Source: Limnohabitans sp. | GTDB taxonomy: Bacteria > Pseudomonadota > Gammaproteobacteria > Burkholderiales > Burkholderiaceae_C | Assembly: GCA_030729445.1 (NCBI GenBank) | Contig: JANQXJ010000238.1 | Coordinates: forward strand, 1,227 to 13,042 | DNA: 11,816 nucleotides | Reading direction: 5' to 3' | Part shown: one piece after another, positions 11,212-11,816 of the stretch | Layout of the letters: each line of letters opens with the position of its first letter | Numbering within the stretch: the first letter of the stretch is position 1 | Made by a program: the position numbers and the translations under genes | The notes under the pieces: generated by a model | Databases searched by the model: none | What the model saw: only the letters and a program-made list of their open reading frames with translations | What the model was told of the DNA's origin: nothing

Positions 11212-11816
11212 TCAGCAGAAGGGTTTTTCGGCCAGCCGCTGGTCCAGGGCTTGCCAAAACGCGGCTTCGGGTGTCAGCACCAAGGGCACGGCCAAAGCCC
11301 GAGGCTGGTGCCGCCAGAGTTTGGCAGCGTCTTTTTCAGTGCACAGCAAGGGGCGTTCTGTGGCGGTCGGTGCGCCATGCTCGTAGTCAAAATGATCGGG
11401 CAAAGCGGTTGTTTGGTGCAGCTGCAGACCGGTTGCCCGCAGCATGGCAAAAAACGCTTCAGGCCTTGCCAAGCCAGCCACCGCATCGACGGGCTGACCG
11501 ATCAAACTCGACAATGCCTGGCTGCGGCCGTTTGCATCGTGTGCCACAGGGGCCAATTGGCGCTGTGCCACAAAGCCGCCCGGCAAGCCGTTGTCTCCGG
11601 TGTGCAGCAGCAGGTCAACCGACCGTGGCCAGGGTTCGCGCAAAGGCCCAGCCGGGAGCAGCCAGCCGTTGCCCACGCCGCGTTCGTCCATGACGCAGAT
11701 TTCCAAGTCTCGCGCCAAGCCCCAGTGTTGCAGCCCATCGTCACACACCAACATATTGACATCAGGGTGCGCATGCAGCAAGGCGCGACCCGCATCGGCT
11801 CGGACCGAAGCCACCC
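11212..11816 (-). CDS. lpxK: Tetraacyldisaccharide 4'-kinase LpxK, C-terminal part (truncated by window edge)
   Basis: This is an inner-membrane-associated kinase that phosphorylates the 4' position of the lipid A disaccharide precursor to lipid IVA. Only the C-terminal ~201 codons are in the window; the frame is open to the edge, so the true start lies outside. The visible part includes the conserved MLVCDDGLQHWGLARDLEI (catalytic/binding DDGLQH), DERGVGNGWLLPAGPLREP and the family motif LLCTEKDAAKLW. The N-terminal membrane helix and P-loop would lie outside. It heads the envelope-related run lpxK - Trm112-like - kdsB, followed by adk. Confidence 0.96.
   Translation of the reverse strand, partial: VASVRADAGRALLHAHPDVNMLVCDDGLQHWGLARDLEICVMDERGVGNGWLLPAGPLREPWPRSVDLLLHTGDNGLPGGFVAQRQLAPVAHDANGRSQALSSLIGQPVDAVAGLARPEAFFAMLRATGLQLHQTTALPDHFDYEHGAPTATERPLLCTEKDAAKLWRHQPRALAVPLVLTPEAAFWQALDQRLAEKPFC

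Noticed and set aside
1..11816. tRNA, rRNA, CRISPR array, insertion sequence or prophage
   Set aside because: I looked for regularly spaced direct repeats, transposase-like proteins and tRNA-like cloverleaf segments and saw none; a covariance-model search would be needed to exclude small RNAs.

Overview
The window is GC-rich chromosomal DNA from a Gram-negative betaproteobacterium, most likely a Burkholderiales member of the Comamonadaceae type (Limnohabitans/Rhodoferax/Acidovorax-like). I infer this from protein sequence character, the lipid A and KDO genes, and the gene order lpxK - Trm112-like - kdsB - adk - lexA. Thirteen protein genes are supported. Only hslO, at the left edge, is on the plus strand. 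No tRNA, rRNA, CRISPR array, transposase or phage gene is visible.

Region 1 (51-1037, +): hslO, the redox-regulated chaperone Hsp33. It converges on the next block, and the short gap between them holds three consecutive short inverted repeats.

Region 2 (6699 down to 1122, -): five closely spaced co-directional genes. In transcription order they are a long (~506 aa) 3-hydroxyacyl-CoA dehydrogenase, a crotonase-fold enoyl-CoA hydratase/isomerase, a Crp/Fnr-type regulator, an APH-fold kinase and an acyl-CoA dehydrogenase. The kinase and dehydrogenase look like the two halves of the eukaryotic ACAD10/ACAD11 fusion, split into adjacent genes. In that family the kinase phosphorylates a 4-hydroxyacyl-CoA and the dehydrogenase domain helps convert it to a beta-oxidation intermediate. 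The enoyl-CoA and 3-hydroxyacyl-CoA enzymes in the same block could finish the job. The natural reading is a catabolic module for hydroxy (or levulinate-like) acids with its own regulator. This is the most interesting part of the window. A REP-like palindrome sits between the first two genes.

Region 3 (7850 down to 6834, -): a D-2-hydroxyacid dehydrogenase family gene just upstream of that block.

Region 4 (9050 down to 7944, -): lexA, with a perfect CTGT-N8-ACAG SOS box over its promoter, followed by a small uncharacterised gene (about 107 aa).

Region 5 (right edge down to 9365, -): the 3' part of lpxK (lipid A 4'-kinase), a Trm112-like small protein, kdsB (CMP-KDO synthetase) and adk (adenylate kinase). 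adk ends in a clear Rho-independent terminator. The adk leader contains an inverted repeat and a short open frame that overlaps the adk start codon as ATGA.
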